Source: JAJPKK01 sp963800215 (GTDB taxonomy: Bacteria > Pseudomonadota > Alphaproteobacteria > Rhizobiales > Xanthobacteraceae). From it: a stretch of 64,000 bases of DNA. Position 1 is the stretch's first letter; each line of letters begins with the position of its first letter. A program made the position numbers and the translations under genes. Shown one piece after another: positions 47,058 through 56,967 of this stretch. The notes beneath the pieces are model-generated. The model was not told the origin of the DNA. It worked only from the letters and a program-made list of their open reading frames with translations, and ran no database searches. The DNA lies in the NCBI GenBank assembly GCA_963800215.1, contig CAWCZY010000008.1, forward strand, positions 186,001 through 250,000, written 5' to 3'.

Positions 47058-48392
47058 ATGGCCCAGAGCACAGCAGGCGCAATTGCGCCCGTTGCAGCGC
47101 CCATCGGCAAACACACGCCGCTCAACCGGCAGCAGATCATCGGCTTCTGGGCTGCCTGGTTCGGCTGGATGCTGGATGGGATGGACTCCGTCATCTACGC
47201 GCTCGTCCTCGGGCCTGCCCTGACCGAGTTGCTGCCGCGTTCGGGCATGGAGGCGACCCCCGCAAACATCGGATACGTCGGTTCTCTCATGTTCGGCCTG
47301 TTCCTGGTGGGTTGGGGCCTTTCGTTCATCTGGGGACCGATCTCGGACCGGTTCGGGCGCACCAAGTCGCTCGCCGCTACGATACTGGTCTACGCGGTGT
47401 TCACGGGCGCTGCCGCGTTCTCGACCGACATCTGGATGCTGGCGATCTTCCGCTTCCTCGCAGGGATTGGCGTGGGCGGCGAGTGGGCCATGGCCGGCAC
47501 CTACGTCGCCGAGGCGTGGCCGGAGGACCGCCGCAAGATGGGAGCAGGCTACCTGCAGACCGGCTACTATTTCGGCTTCTTCGTCGCGGCGGCCCTGAAC
47601 TACACGGTCGGCGCCTCGTTGGGATGGCGCGCCATGTTCCTTTGCGGGCTGTTTCCGGTCGTGGTGTCCATTGCGACCCTGCTCGGGGTCAAGGAACCGG
47701 AGCGCTGGGAGCACAAGCATCAGGAGGTGCAGGCAGCGCATGCAAAGAAGCACAGTCCGCTCGCTGTGATCTTCAGTCCGCGCTACCTCGGGCGCACCAT
47801 CACCATGTCGGCGCTGCTGACTGTCGCGATCGTCGGTCTGTGGGCGGGCGCGGTCTATGAGCCGACCGCGATCGTCTTCCTCTCCCGCCAGGCCGGCATG
47901 GCGTTGCCGGAAGCGGCGAAGATGGCGTCCTACGGTACCGCCCTGCTCTCCATCGGCACCATATTGGGCTGCATCGCAGCCCCCTGGCTGGCCGAGCGCT
48001 TCGGCCGCCGCCCCACGCTTGCGCTCTACTATTTTGGCATGATGGTCACGATCGCCTTGGCGTTCGGCTGGGCATTCTATCTGCCGACGGGTAAGGCGTT
48101 GCCGGCATTCATGGCGGTGTTGTTCTTCCTCGGCATGTTCGGCGGCAACTTCGCGATCTTCAGCCTGTGGCTGCCGGAGCTGTTCGGCACCGAGGCGCGC
48201 GCGACCGCGTTCGCCTTCTGCACGTCCGTCGGCCGCTTCATCGGCGCCGGGGTGAATTTCGGCCTCGCCGGCGCCGTGGCCGCCATGGGCACGCTAGGCA
48301 CGCCTGTCGCCCTCACCGCGATCGCCTTCGCCATCGGCCTGCTGATCATCCCGTTCGCGCGCGAAACCCGCGGCGAGACTTTGCCCGAGTAG
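47058..48392 (+). CDS. MFS transporter (sugar/aromatic acid:H+ symporter type)
   Basis: It encodes 444 residues, with AGGGAGGAA before the ATG and about 12 membrane segments. MFS signatures include GPISDRFGRTKSL after helix 2, the RFLAGIGVGGEWAMAG segment of helix 4, and a second half with LAERFGRRPTLAL. The GIGVGGEWA form is common in importers of organic acids and aromatic acids. It is divergent from the DpgC-like gene across a 240-base gap, so both may share regulation and a substrate. Confidence 0.88.
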   Translation: MAQSTAGAIAPVAAPIGKHTPLNRQQIIGFWAAWFGWMLDGMDSVIYALVLGPALTELLPRSGMEATPANIGYVGSLMFGLFLVGWGLSFIWGPISDRFGRTKSLAATILVYAVFTGAAAFSTDIWMLAIFRFLAGIGVGGEWAMAGTYVAEAWPEDRRKMGAGYLQTGYYFGFFVAAALNYTVGASLGWRAMFLCGLFPVVVSIATLLGVKEPERWEHKHQEVQAAHAKKHSPLAVIFSPRYLGRTITMSALLTVAIVGLWAGAVYEPTAIVFLSRQAGMALPEAAKMASYGTALLSIGTILGCIAAPWLAERFGRRPTLALYYFGMMVTIALAFGWAFYLPTGKALPAFMAVLFFLGMFGGNFAIFSLWLPELFGTEARATAFAFCTSVGRFIGAGVNFGLAGAVAAMGTLGTPVALTAIAFAIGLLIIPFARETRGETLPE

Positions 48393-48477
48393 GCCGGAGG
48401 GACTGATCCCTTCCGCATGCACGTGCAGGTGGTGTATCGTCCCCCCTCCGGGACCCGGCCAGACCGGGTCGCAAAAA

Positions 48478-49287
48478 ATGACGGGGCAGGCGATGGACCA
48501 GCGCAACTTCACGGGCGACTACGACACCCTGCTGGAGCTCGTCAAAACGCGCGTCAGCGTGCGCAATCTCAAGCCCGACCCGATCCCCGACGACTACGTC
48601 ACCCGGATCCTCGAAGTCGGGCGCTGGGCGATGTCCGGCGCCAACGGCCAGCCGTGGGATTTCATCATCGTCAAGGACCCGGAGATCAAGAAGGACCTGT
48701 TCCGCGTCTACATCGAAGAGAACAACGACTTCATCTACTGGATGGAGCAGCAGCGCGACTTCAAGCTGCGCCATCCGTCCTTCCAGATGACCCACGACCA
48801 GGCACTGCAGAAGCACCGCACCAGCGTCGGCTGGTCGATCGCGCCGGTGCTGATCGTCATACTCGGCGACGGCCGCCGCCAATGGTCGACCGTCCAGGGC
48901 GCCCACACCTTCGGGCGCGACCAGTCGCATCTCACCGACGGGCTGGCCAACACCGCCATGATGATGCACCTCGCCGCCGGCGCCCTCGGCCTCGGCAGCC
49001 AGCACGTCACCATCCACATCCAGGAGCCGTTCAAGCGCATTCTCGGCGTTCCGGATCTGCTCACCTTCTCGCTGATCATGCCGATCGGCTATCCGGCGGT
49101 GCCGCCCAAGGAGGGCGTGCGCCGGCCGCTGGAGGACATGGTGCATCACGACAAGTTCGACATGTCGAAATACATGACCAACGAGCAGATCCTACATTAT
49201 CTGCACGGACTGCGCGAAAAGACCGTGCCGGTCTACAGCCACTCCTATGCCGGCCGCCCGCCGGTGCCGGACGGCGGGAAAGAGTGA
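48478..49287 (+). CDS. nitroreductase family FMN-dependent oxidoreductase
   Basis: It encodes 269 residues from 48478; the ATG at 48493 (MDQRNFTGDY) is an alternative with a better Shine-Dalgarno. Family motifs are RVSVRNLKPDPIPDD, the FMN-binding RWAMSGANGQPWDF, GLANTAMMMHLAAGALGLGSQ and a later IGYPAVPPKEGVRRPLED. Such proteins transfer hydride from NAD(P)H to nitro, ene or halogenated compounds. It lies just before the binding-protein gene of the hydantoinase cluster (6-base gap to 49293), which suggests a common operon. Confidence 0.88.
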   Translation: MTGQAMDQRNFTGDYDTLLELVKTRVSVRNLKPDPIPDDYVTRILEVGRWAMSGANGQPWDFIIVKDPEIKKDLFRVYIEENNDFIYWMEQQRDFKLRHPSFQMTHDQALQKHRTSVGWSIAPVLIVILGDGRRQWSTVQGAHTFGRDQSHLTDGLANTAMMMHLAAGALGLGSQHVTIHIQEPFKRILGVPDLLTFSLIMPIGYPAVPPKEGVRRPLEDMVHHDKFDMSKYMTNEQILHYLHGLREKTVPVYSHSYAGRPPVPDGGKE

Positions 49288-49292
49288 CGGCG

Positions 49293-50279
49293 ATGGAACG
49301 ATCTGTTGCGCCGTCGCATGCACGACGAGCACTCGTGTTCGTCGCGCTGCTCGCCGGATTCCAGGTCTGCGCCACCGCTGCGCTTGCCCTCGACACCGTC
49401 CGCCTCGGCAAGGCCGTGCCCAACTCGTTCGCCTTCGCGGCGACCGAGGTCGGGATCGACGCCAAGATTTTTGCGGGCGAAGGGCTGGAAATCACGGTAT
49501 CGAGCTTCCGCGGCGATGCGCAGATGCAGCAGGCGATGGCCGCCGGCAGCCTCGATATCGGGCTCGGCTCCGGACCGGCACTCGCCTTCCGGGTCAAGGG
49601 CGCGCCGGCGATCGGGGTCGCGGCCATGTACGGGGCGCCGGCCAATCTCGCGCTGCTGGTCTCGGCGAAGTCGCCGATCAGGACCGTCGCCGACCTCAAG
49701 GGCAAACGCATCGGCGTCACCACCGCCGGCTCGCTGACGGATTGGCTGGTCCGCGAACTCTCGCGGCAACAGGGCTGGGGCTCGAACGGCATCGGGATCG
49801 CGGCGCTCGGCCAGATGCAGGCGCGCCTCGCCGCAATGGACCGCGGCGAACTCGACGGCATGGTGCTGGAGGCGGCGAACGGCTACGAGCTCGAGGAGGC
49901 CGGCCGCACCCGCAACCTCATCCTGTTCGGAGACATCGCCAAGCATTTCTACACTCACGTGATCTATGCCACCGACGAGATGATCGACAAGCGGCCGGAG
50001 CTGCTGCGGCGCTTCCTGCGCGGCTGGTTCAAGACCGTCGCCTTCATGCGGGCGAACCGGGAGTTCACGGTGAAATCGGAGCAGCGCACGCTCGAGGTGC
50101 GCCAGAGCATCGTCGAGAAGATCTACGACGCCCAGATCGGCGGATTCTCCGCGGACGGCGCCTGGGATCCCGAGGCGATCGATGTGATCCGGGCATCGCT
50201 GAAGGAACTGGGCACCCTGCCCACGATCCCCGACGCCAAGATGCTCTACAACGACAAGTTCGTCCCGGTGCGGTTCTGA
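49293..50279 (+). CDS. ABC transporter substrate-binding protein (NitT/TauT, NMT1-like)
   Basis: It encodes 328 residues. A signal peptide covers about residues 1-32 (LVFVALLAGFQVCATAALALD). The mature domain shows NMT1/SsuA-like motifs: VRLGKAVPNSFAFAATEVGIDAK, SLDIGLGSGPALAF, then DLKGKRIGVTTAGSLTDWLV. It would deliver a small organic substrate to an inner-membrane importer, but no permease or ATPase of that class is in the window. It is followed 16 bases on by hyuA, so the substrate may be a hydantoin or related amide. Confidence 0.85.
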   Translation: MERSVAPSHARRALVFVALLAGFQVCATAALALDTVRLGKAVPNSFAFAATEVGIDAKIFAGEGLEITVSSFRGDAQMQQAMAAGSLDIGLGSGPALAFRVKGAPAIGVAAMYGAPANLALLVSAKSPIRTVADLKGKRIGVTTAGSLTDWLVRELSRQQGWGSNGIGIAALGQMQARLAAMDRGELDGMVLEAANGYELEEAGRTRNLILFGDIAKHFYTHVIYATDEMIDKRPELLRRFLRGWFKTVAFMRANREFTVKSEQRTLEVRQSIVEKIYDAQIGGFSADGAWDPEAIDVIRASLKELGTLPTIPDAKMLYNDKFVPVRF

Positions 50280-50295
50280 TGAGCGCCGCCACATC

Positions 50296-52345
50296 ATGAG
50301 CATGGTCGGCATCGATATCGGGGGCACCTTCACCGATCTCGTCGGCTTTGCCGACGGCGCCATCGTCACCGCCAAGACGCTGACGGTCCCGGCCGATCCG
50401 ACCGTCGGGGCCGCGACGGCGCTGCGCGAGGCCGGGTGCGACGTGGCGACGGTCGGCGAACTGCTGCACGGCTCGACCATCGCCATCAACACCGTGCTGG
50501 AACGCAGCGGGGCCGCCACCGCCCTCGTCACCACCGAAGGTTTTCGCGACATCTACGCGCTCGGGCGCGGCAACCGGCCCGACGCGTTCAATCTCGATTT
50601 CCACCGGCCGCGGCCGCTGGTGCCGCGCGACCTCACCTTCGAGGTTCGCGAGCGGATGAATGCGGCCGGCGACGTGCTGGTGGCGATCGACGCGGCCGCC
50701 GTCGAAGCGCTCGGCCACCGGCTCACCACGCTCGGCATCGAGGCGGTGGCGGTCTGCTTCCTGCATTCCTACGCCAACCCGGCTCACGAGATCGTGGCCG
50801 GCGAGGTGCTGCGCCGCGTCTGCCCGCGCATCTTCGTCACCACCAGCCACGAAATCCTGCGCGAGTTTCGCGAATACGAGCGCACCTCGACGACGGCGCT
50901 CAACGCCTTCGTCGGGCCGCGCGTCAGCCGTTATCTCGCGCGCTTCGAGGGCTTCGCCCGCGAGGCGAACTTCGCCGGCCAGGTCGCCATCATGCGCTCG
51001 AACGGCGGCACCATGTCGATCTCCGAGGCGCGGCGCCAGCCGGTGGCGATGATGGAATCCGGCCCGGTGGCCGGCATGATCGGCGCCGCCCATCTGGCGC
51101 GGCTCCTCGGCATCGAGCAGGCGATAGGCTTCGACATGGGTGGCACCACGGCGAAGACCGCGCTGATCGCCGGCGGGCTGCTCACCATCGAGGAAGGCTA
51201 TGTGATCGGCGACGCCTTTACCGGACAGCCGATGCAACTTCCCGTCGTCGACATCGTCGAGGTCGGCGCCGGCGGCGGCTCGATCGCCTGGTGCGACGAC
51301 AATGGCGGCCTGCATGTGGGCCCGGTCAGCGCCGGCGCCGATCCCGGCCCGGTCTGCTACGGGCGCGGCGGCGAGCTGCCGACCGTCACCGATGCCGACC
51401 TGGTGCTGGGGCGCCTCAACGGCGAGCGCTTTCTCGGTGGCGGCATGCGGCTCGACCGCGCCGGCGCGCAAGCGGCGATCCGCGCCAAGCTCGGCGACCG
51501 GCTCGGGCTCGATGCGGTGACGGCCGCCTACGGGATCTCGACCATCGCGGACGGCGCCATGTCGCTCGCGGTGCGGGCGGTTTCGGTCAATCGCGGCATC
51601 GACCCCCGCGACACCGCCATGATCGCGTTCGGCGGTGCCGGGCCGCTGCATGCGGTCGCCATCGCGCGCGAGATTTCGATTCCGAAGGTGATCATCCCGA
51701 AGCTGCCGGGAAATTTCTCGGCGCTGGGCATGCTGATGGCGCAGTGGCGGCAGGATTTCGTTCATACGCTGATCGGCGAACTAGACCGCGTGCGGCCGGC
51801 GGATGCAGCGCGCGCCTTTGCCGACCTGCGTGGCGCCGGCGAGGCAGCGCTCGCACGCGACGGGCTCTCCGGCGGAACCTTCGCTTTCGCCGCCGACCTG
51901 CGCTATCGCGGCCAGGAGCACACCATCGCCATTCCCGTGTCCGGCCCCGCCGATATCGTCCGGCGACACGGCAGCGACGCGGCGCAGCTTCGACACGCAG
52001 CACGAGCGCCGCCATGGCCACGCGGCGCCCGACCAGTCGATCGAGATCGTCAATCTGCGCCTGGTGGTGACGCTGGCGCGCATGGACGACGCCATCGGCC
52101 GCTGGCTCAGCGCGCCATGGTCGCCGGAACCTGCGGCGCCGGCCGAACGACGCACCGTGTACGACGACCGGGCGCAGCCGGTGGAAGCGGACATCCTGTG
52201 GCGGCCGGGGCTCGCGGCAGGCACCCATGTCGCCGGCCCCGCGGTGATCGAGGAGCCCAACTCGACCACCTTCGTGCCGCCGGGCGACCGCGCGGTGATC
52301 GACGCCTGGGGCAATATCGTGATCACGCTCGGCGAGCGGACGTAA
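50296..52345 (+). pseudogene. hyuA: hydantoinase/oxoprolinase subunit A, one frameshift
   Basis: It starts MSMVGIDIGGTFTDLVG, the N-terminal actin-like ATP-binding motif of the HyuA/OplA family. Further motifs are VTTEGFRDIYALGRGNRP, MRSNGGTMSI, ESGPVAGMIGA, FDMGGTTAKTALI and the C-terminal FGGAGPLHA. The frame breaks at 51955-51990: before it reads IAIPVSGPADIV, and after a one-base shift RSFDTQHERRHGHAAPDQS continues to the stop at 52345. The corrected length (about 680) is normal. Subunits A and B together hydrolyse N-methylhydantoin or 5-oxoproline with ATP. The gene is probably functional if the indel is an error. Confidence 0.88.
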
Positions 52346-52356
52346 TAGAGGACGCG

Positions 52357-54070
52357 ATGTCAGCCAACACCGTCAGCCCGATCACCGTCAATCCCATCAC
52401 GGTCGAAGTCGTGCGCAACGCCGTCAACGCCTATGCGGACGAGATGGCGACCGCGCTGTGCAAGTCCGCCTACAACATGATGATCTACGAGGTGCGCGAC
52501 TTCTGCTGCGGGCTGATCGACACCCGGGCGCGCATGATTTCGCAGAACAAGGGCGGGCTGCCGATCTTCCTGGCCGATCTCGGCATCGCGGTGCAGGACG
52601 GCATCGACCGCTACGGCCTCGACGGCTTCGCGCCGGGCGACGTCATCATCATGAACCACGGGCAGGTCTGCGGCCAGCATCTCAACAACGTCGTGATCTA
52701 CGCGCCGTGCTTTCACGACGGCAAGGTGGTGGCGTTTGCGGCGAGCCGCGCCCATTGGGTCGACATCGGCGGCAGCCGGGTCGGCTTCGGCTCGGTGGAG
52801 ACCACCGAAATCTATCAGGAAGGCCTGCAATTCCGCTCGCTCAAGATCTACGAGGCGGGCAAGCGCAACGAGACGCTGTGGCAGATCATCCACGACAATG
52901 TGCGCTTTGCCGAGGCGGCGCTCGGCGACCTGCGCGCCCAGATCGCGGCCTGCCAGCTCGGCATCCGCCGCTATGGCGAACTGCTGGCGCGCTACGGGCG
53001 CGACGCCGTCGCTGCCGCGATCGCCGTCATCTGGGACAATACCGAGCGCGAGGCGCGCGCCTTCATCGCCAAGGTGCCGGACGGCACCTACGAGGCCGAG
53101 AGCTTCCTCGACAATGACGGCCGCAGCCTCGACGTGAAGCTGCGCATCAAGGTGAAGGTCGTCATCGACGGATCCCGCATGGTGGTGGACTTTTCCGGCA
53201 TGCACGACCAGGTGCCGGGGCCGACCAATTCGGGCTATTCGGGCGGGCTCGCGGCGGCGCGCGTCGCCTTCAAGTGCCTCACCCTGCCGCATGCGCCGGT
53301 GAACGAAGGCTGCTTCCGGCCGCTCGAAATCATTCTGCCGGAAGGCAAGCTGCTCAACGCCAGGCCGCCGGCCGCGCTCGGGCTGTGGAGCATTCCGCTG
53401 CCGACCGTGATCGACACCATCCTCAAGGCGCTGGCGCCGGCGCTGCCGGACCGCATCCCGGCCGCCCACAAGGGCGACATGGGCGGCTGCTCGTTCTCCG
53501 GCTTTCGCCCCGACGGCAGGCGGTTCCTGCTGATGAATATTTTCGGCGGCGGCTGGGGCGGGCGGCCGCGCGAGGATGGCGAATCGGCCTCGGTGTCGAT
53601 CTGCCAGGGCGACGTGCGCAATGCGCCGGTGGAGCTGCAGGAGATCCAATATCCGTTCCTGATCGAGCGCTTCGCGCTGCGCCGGGACTCCGGCGGCGCC
53701 GGCCGCCATCGCGGCGGGCTCGGCGTCGAATTGACCTATCGGGCGCTCGGCAAGACCCTCACCAACGTCAATTGCGAACGCACCAAGGACCCGCCCTGGG
53801 GGCTCAATGGCGGCGGCCCCGGCGCCGTCAACGAAGCCGTGCTGGTGCGGCGCGACGGCACCGAACAGAAGCTCCTCAAGGCGACGAGCGTTCCGATGGA
53901 GCCCGGCGACCGCCTCGATCTTCCGCACCGCCGGCGGCGGCGGCTGGGGCGATCCGCGCCTGCGCAGCCGGCGCGAGGTCGCCGACGATGTCGCCGAGGG
54001 CTACGTGTCCGCCGCGGCGGCACGGCGCGACTACGGCTTCGACGACGCCCAGGACAGCGCGGCGGAGTAG
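52357..54070 (+). pseudogene. hyuB: hydantoinase B/oxoprolinase family protein, one frameshift near the 3' end
   Basis: It starts MSANTVSPITVNPITVEVVR 11 bases after the hyuA stop. HyuB motifs are YEVRDFCCGLIDTRARMIS, DVIIMNHGQVCGQHLNNV, TNSGYSGGLAAARVAFK and an NEGCFRPL segment. At 53919-53922 one extra base (GATCTTCCGCACC) shifts the frame; without it the protein continues RTAGGGGWGDPRLR to a stop at 54070. The corrected length is about 570 residues, normal for HyuB. It pairs with HyuA for ATP-driven ring opening. Confidence 0.88.
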
Positions 54071-54073
54071 CGG

Positions 54074-55192
54074 ATGCCGGCAAACGACACCACGCTCGGC
54101 GATGCGCGCCGCCGACGTCTGCTTGGCGCGATGGAGGCGGCCGGCATCGACGAGATCGTGGTGTACGGCAATGCCTGGCAGGGCGACTACCTGCGCTACG
54201 TCGCGGATTTCGGTATTCTGGAAGGCCATGGCATCGCGGTGATCGCGGCAGACGGGGCGACCGAGCTTTTTCTCGACAGCGCCACCGATGCCGAGCGCGC
54301 CGAGGTGGAGGCGCCCGGCGTCACGGTGCGGCTCGCCGGCGACATCGCCCGCGCGGTCGGCGCGCGGCTCGATCGCGTCGCCAATCACCGGCTCGCGGCG
54401 GCACCGCGACGATTCTTGCCGAAGTGGCTGGCCGACGCCGAACGCAGCTTCACCATCGAGGACGGCACGGCGCTCCTCGACAAGCTCCTGATGCACAAGC
54501 TGCCGGCCGAGATCGACGCGATCCGGCGCGCCGCCCGCATCGCCGACGACGCCTATGGGGAATTCATCAAGGCGGTCGCGCCCGGCCGCCGGCAATACGA
54601 GATCGTGGCCGATCTCGAGGCCTATCTGCGGCGGCGCGGATGCCCGGACAATTTCATGATCATCGGCTCCGGCGGCAAGGACGTATTCGGCATGACACCG
54701 CCGTCCGAGCGCAGGATCGCGGCGGGCGATCTCGTCACCACCGAGCTGACGCCTGCGGTCGAAGGCTATTACGTCCAGATTTGCCGCACGCTGGTGGCGG
54801 GCCAGGCGACCCCCGCGCAGGCTGCGCGCCTTTGCGATCTATCGCGAGGCGCTGGAGGCGGGCATCGCGGCGGTGAAGCCCGGGCGCGACCGCCGCCGAT
54901 GTCGCGCGCGCCGAGAACGACGTGTTCCGCCGCTATGGCCTCGGCGACTACGTCACCAGCAAATACACGCGGGTGCGCGGCCACGGCATCGGGCTGTTCT
55001 GCGATTCCAAGCCGCATATTCTCGAGGATGTCGACACCGAGCTCAGCCCCGGCATGGCGCTGATCGTGCATCCCAACACCTACCATCCCGAGGTCGGTTA
55101 TCTCGTGCTAGGCGATGCCGTGGTGGTGACGCGAGACCGGCGTCGAGGTGCTGTGCCGCACGCCGCGCCAGCTTTTCGAGGTGCCGGCATGA
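54074..55192 (+). pseudogene. M24/creatinase-like metallohydrolase, three +1 frameshifts
   Basis: The start MPANDTTLGDARRRRLLGAM lies 3 bases after hyuB. An N-terminal creatinase-like domain is followed by the M24 pita-bread domain (FMIIGSGGKDVFGM, VTTELTPAVEGYYVQICRTL, TRVRGHGIGLFCDSKPHI, LSPGMALIVHPNTYHPE). Extra bases near 54830, 54879-54884 and 55132 break the frame; removing one at each gives about 371 residues without stops. Some usual M24 metal ligands (the Asp pair) are replaced (VTTELTPA has no DxG), as in creatinase, which is metal-free. A creatinase-like C-N hydrolase acting after HyuAB is plausible. Confidence 0.8.
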
Positions 55193-55208
55193 GACGCGGA
55201 GCGGGACC

Positions 55209-56264
55209 ATGCGCCGCGGCCTGATCGCCCGCTCCAAGGTCGAATTGCCCGACGCCGTGTTCGATGCGCGGCTCGAGCGGCTGCGCGCCGCGATGGCGGG
55301 GCTCGATGCGCTCCTCGTCTACACCAACAATACCCGGCCGGCCGGGGTGTCGTGGCTCGTCGGTTTCATCCCCTATTGGTCGGAAGCGATGCTGGTGTTG
55401 CCGCGCACCGGGCCGCCGGTGCTCGTGGTCGCGCTGACGTTCCGGGTCAAGCCGTGGATCGAGCGGACCAGCCGCGTCGCCGAGGTCGTCTTCACCCCGC
55501 GCATCGGCATCGAGACCGCGCGCCTGATCGCCGCCGAAAAAGGCCGACGCGGCCGTCGGTGTCGTCGATTTCGATCATCTCTCGGCCGGCATCGCGGACG
55601 ATCTGCGCGAGGCCGGCCCGCGGCTCGCTATTCTCCGACGCCAGCGAGCTGTTCGCGCGCTTGCGCGCCAGCGCCGACCCCGCCGAGATCATGCTGACGG
55701 CCCGGGCCTCGTCGATCGCGGCCAGCGCCTTGTCCCGCATCGACCCGCGCGAGCCCGGCATCGGTGCCATCGTGGCGGCGGTCGAAGGCGAGGCGCGCCG
55801 GCTCGGGGCGGAAGAGGTTTATGTGGCGGCGGCGCCCGACCTCGCCCGCGACCGGCGGCTGATGCGCATCGAAAGCGCCGCCCGGCGGACGAGCCCGCGC
55901 TCGGCGCGCGCTTCGCGGTGCGCGCGAGCGTCGCCTACAAGGGCAGCTGGGTGCGCCGCGTGGTGACGATCGAGCGCGACGGCATGGCGCGCGCACCGAA
56001 AAGGCGGCGGCCGCATTCGCCAAGCGGTGGCCCGGCTGCCGAGCGACCGCGCCCTGTCGCAATTCGCGTCATTCATGGTGGAAGGATGCCGGCTGTCGCA
56101 GCCGCTCGAGGCGCTAATGGGCTCGCGCGTCGCCGAACCGCGCGCGCCGCCGCCGGCGCCGTGGTCTCGGTGCAAGCCTGCATCAAGCCGAGGGCGGGCC
56201 GATCCTGCTCGGCGCCCCGGCCCTGCTCGGCGCCCGCGGCGAGGCCGCGAGCACTTTCGTCTAG
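55209..56264 (+). pseudogene. second M24/creatinase-like gene, heavily frameshifted
   Basis: The start MRRGLIARSKVELPDAVFDA is 16 bases after the previous gene. Residues 1-110 are a clean creatinase N-terminal-like domain (VSWLVGFIPYWSEAMLVLPRTG). From about 55540 the frame changes repeatedly. I can see one extra A in the run at 55537-55541, one extra base near 55619, a missing base near 55885, and at least three more indels up to 56200. Each restored segment reads naturally (VVDFDHLSAGIADDLREAG, ASELFARLRASADPAEIML, RFAVRASVAYKGSWVRRVV, SQFASFMVEGCRLSQPLEAL) to a stop at 56262-56264. Corrected length is about 350 residues. Confidence 0.7.
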
Positions 56265-56353
56265 AACGCGCCGGCCTTACCTTGCCGATGACCGCACAGC
56301 GTTTCCGATGCTATCACGCTGCATCGTGGCTGCCGCGGTCGTCGGACGATCGC

Positions 56354-56767
56354 TCAGCTCAAGGAGCCGCGCCGGCATTGGCGTTCGGACGCGCCGTTCG
56401 GATTTCCCAGTTGGGTGCCGTCGGGAAGCGTGACCGCCATGAACTGTCCGCCGGCGGTCCCGTCGCGGAGCGGGTGGATGACGGTCTTGACTTTCATGCC
56501 GGGCGTGAGGGTCTTGGGAACCCAGCCCTGCCGCGCCAAGCCGCCGGGCCGCCCATCTCGATCGCCCATTGCTCCGGCCTTGCCCTGGGCATCGGAGACC
56601 GTCAGCAGGATCCAGCTGTGCGGATTGGTCCACTGGAATTCCTTGACGGTGCCTTCCAGGGTCACCTTCTTTTCGGCATCGAACATGGCAAAGGAATGAT
56701 GCGCGAAGGCAGGGATCGCAGACATGGCGACGGCGATGCCCGCGAGGCCGAGTGCTTCGAAATTCAT
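56354..56767 (-). CDS. DUF6152 family secreted protein, copy 1 (altered by indels)
   Basis: It encodes 137 residues with a signal peptide (LGLAGIAVAMSAIPAFA) and the AHHSFAMFD motif that marks DUF6152, then TLEGTVKEFQWTNPHSWI. It is a near-identical duplicate of 58013-58423. Relative to that copy, it has one base lost (GCCGGGCCGCC against GCCGGGTCCGCC) and one gained (CCGGCCTTGCC against CCGGCTTGCC), so about ten residues (GKAGAMGDRDGRPGG) are read in another frame before the frame recovers. Another insertion changes the last ten residues. Function unknown; periplasmic, possibly metal- or ligand-binding through the His pair. Confidence 0.8.
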   Translation of the reverse strand: MNFEALGLAGIAVAMSAIPAFAHHSFAMFDAEKKVTLEGTVKEFQWTNPHSWILLTVSDAQGKAGAMGDRDGRPGGLARQGWVPKTLTPGMKVKTVIHPLRDGTAGGQFMAVTLPDGTQLGNPNGASERQCRRGSLS

Positions 56768-56967
56768 AAGCGTCTCCCCGAGGTTTTTACGATATTGCCC
56801 AATTTAAAAGAATTCCGCCGCCGGTTCCAGCCGTTTCCTGCGCTTGCCCGGATTAATTCGAGTCCATGCAAAGCGTCTTCGGCCATCTTCTCGGTCGGCT
56901 CCGGACGACGATGGGCCTTTTTTCCGGGGACACGGGAGGCTGATCCCTTGATGCAACGCAGCAATTT

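Noticed and set aside
48417..50279. A 620-residue protein beginning upstream of the nitroreductase
   Set aside because: Its first half is the nitroreductase read in the wrong frame; the real gene in this frame starts at 49293.
50296..54876. One giant 1,526-residue hydantoinase fusion
   Set aside because: The frame joins the start of hyuA, out-of-frame sequence, hyuB, then out-of-frame sequence; it arises only because two indels place both genes in one frame.
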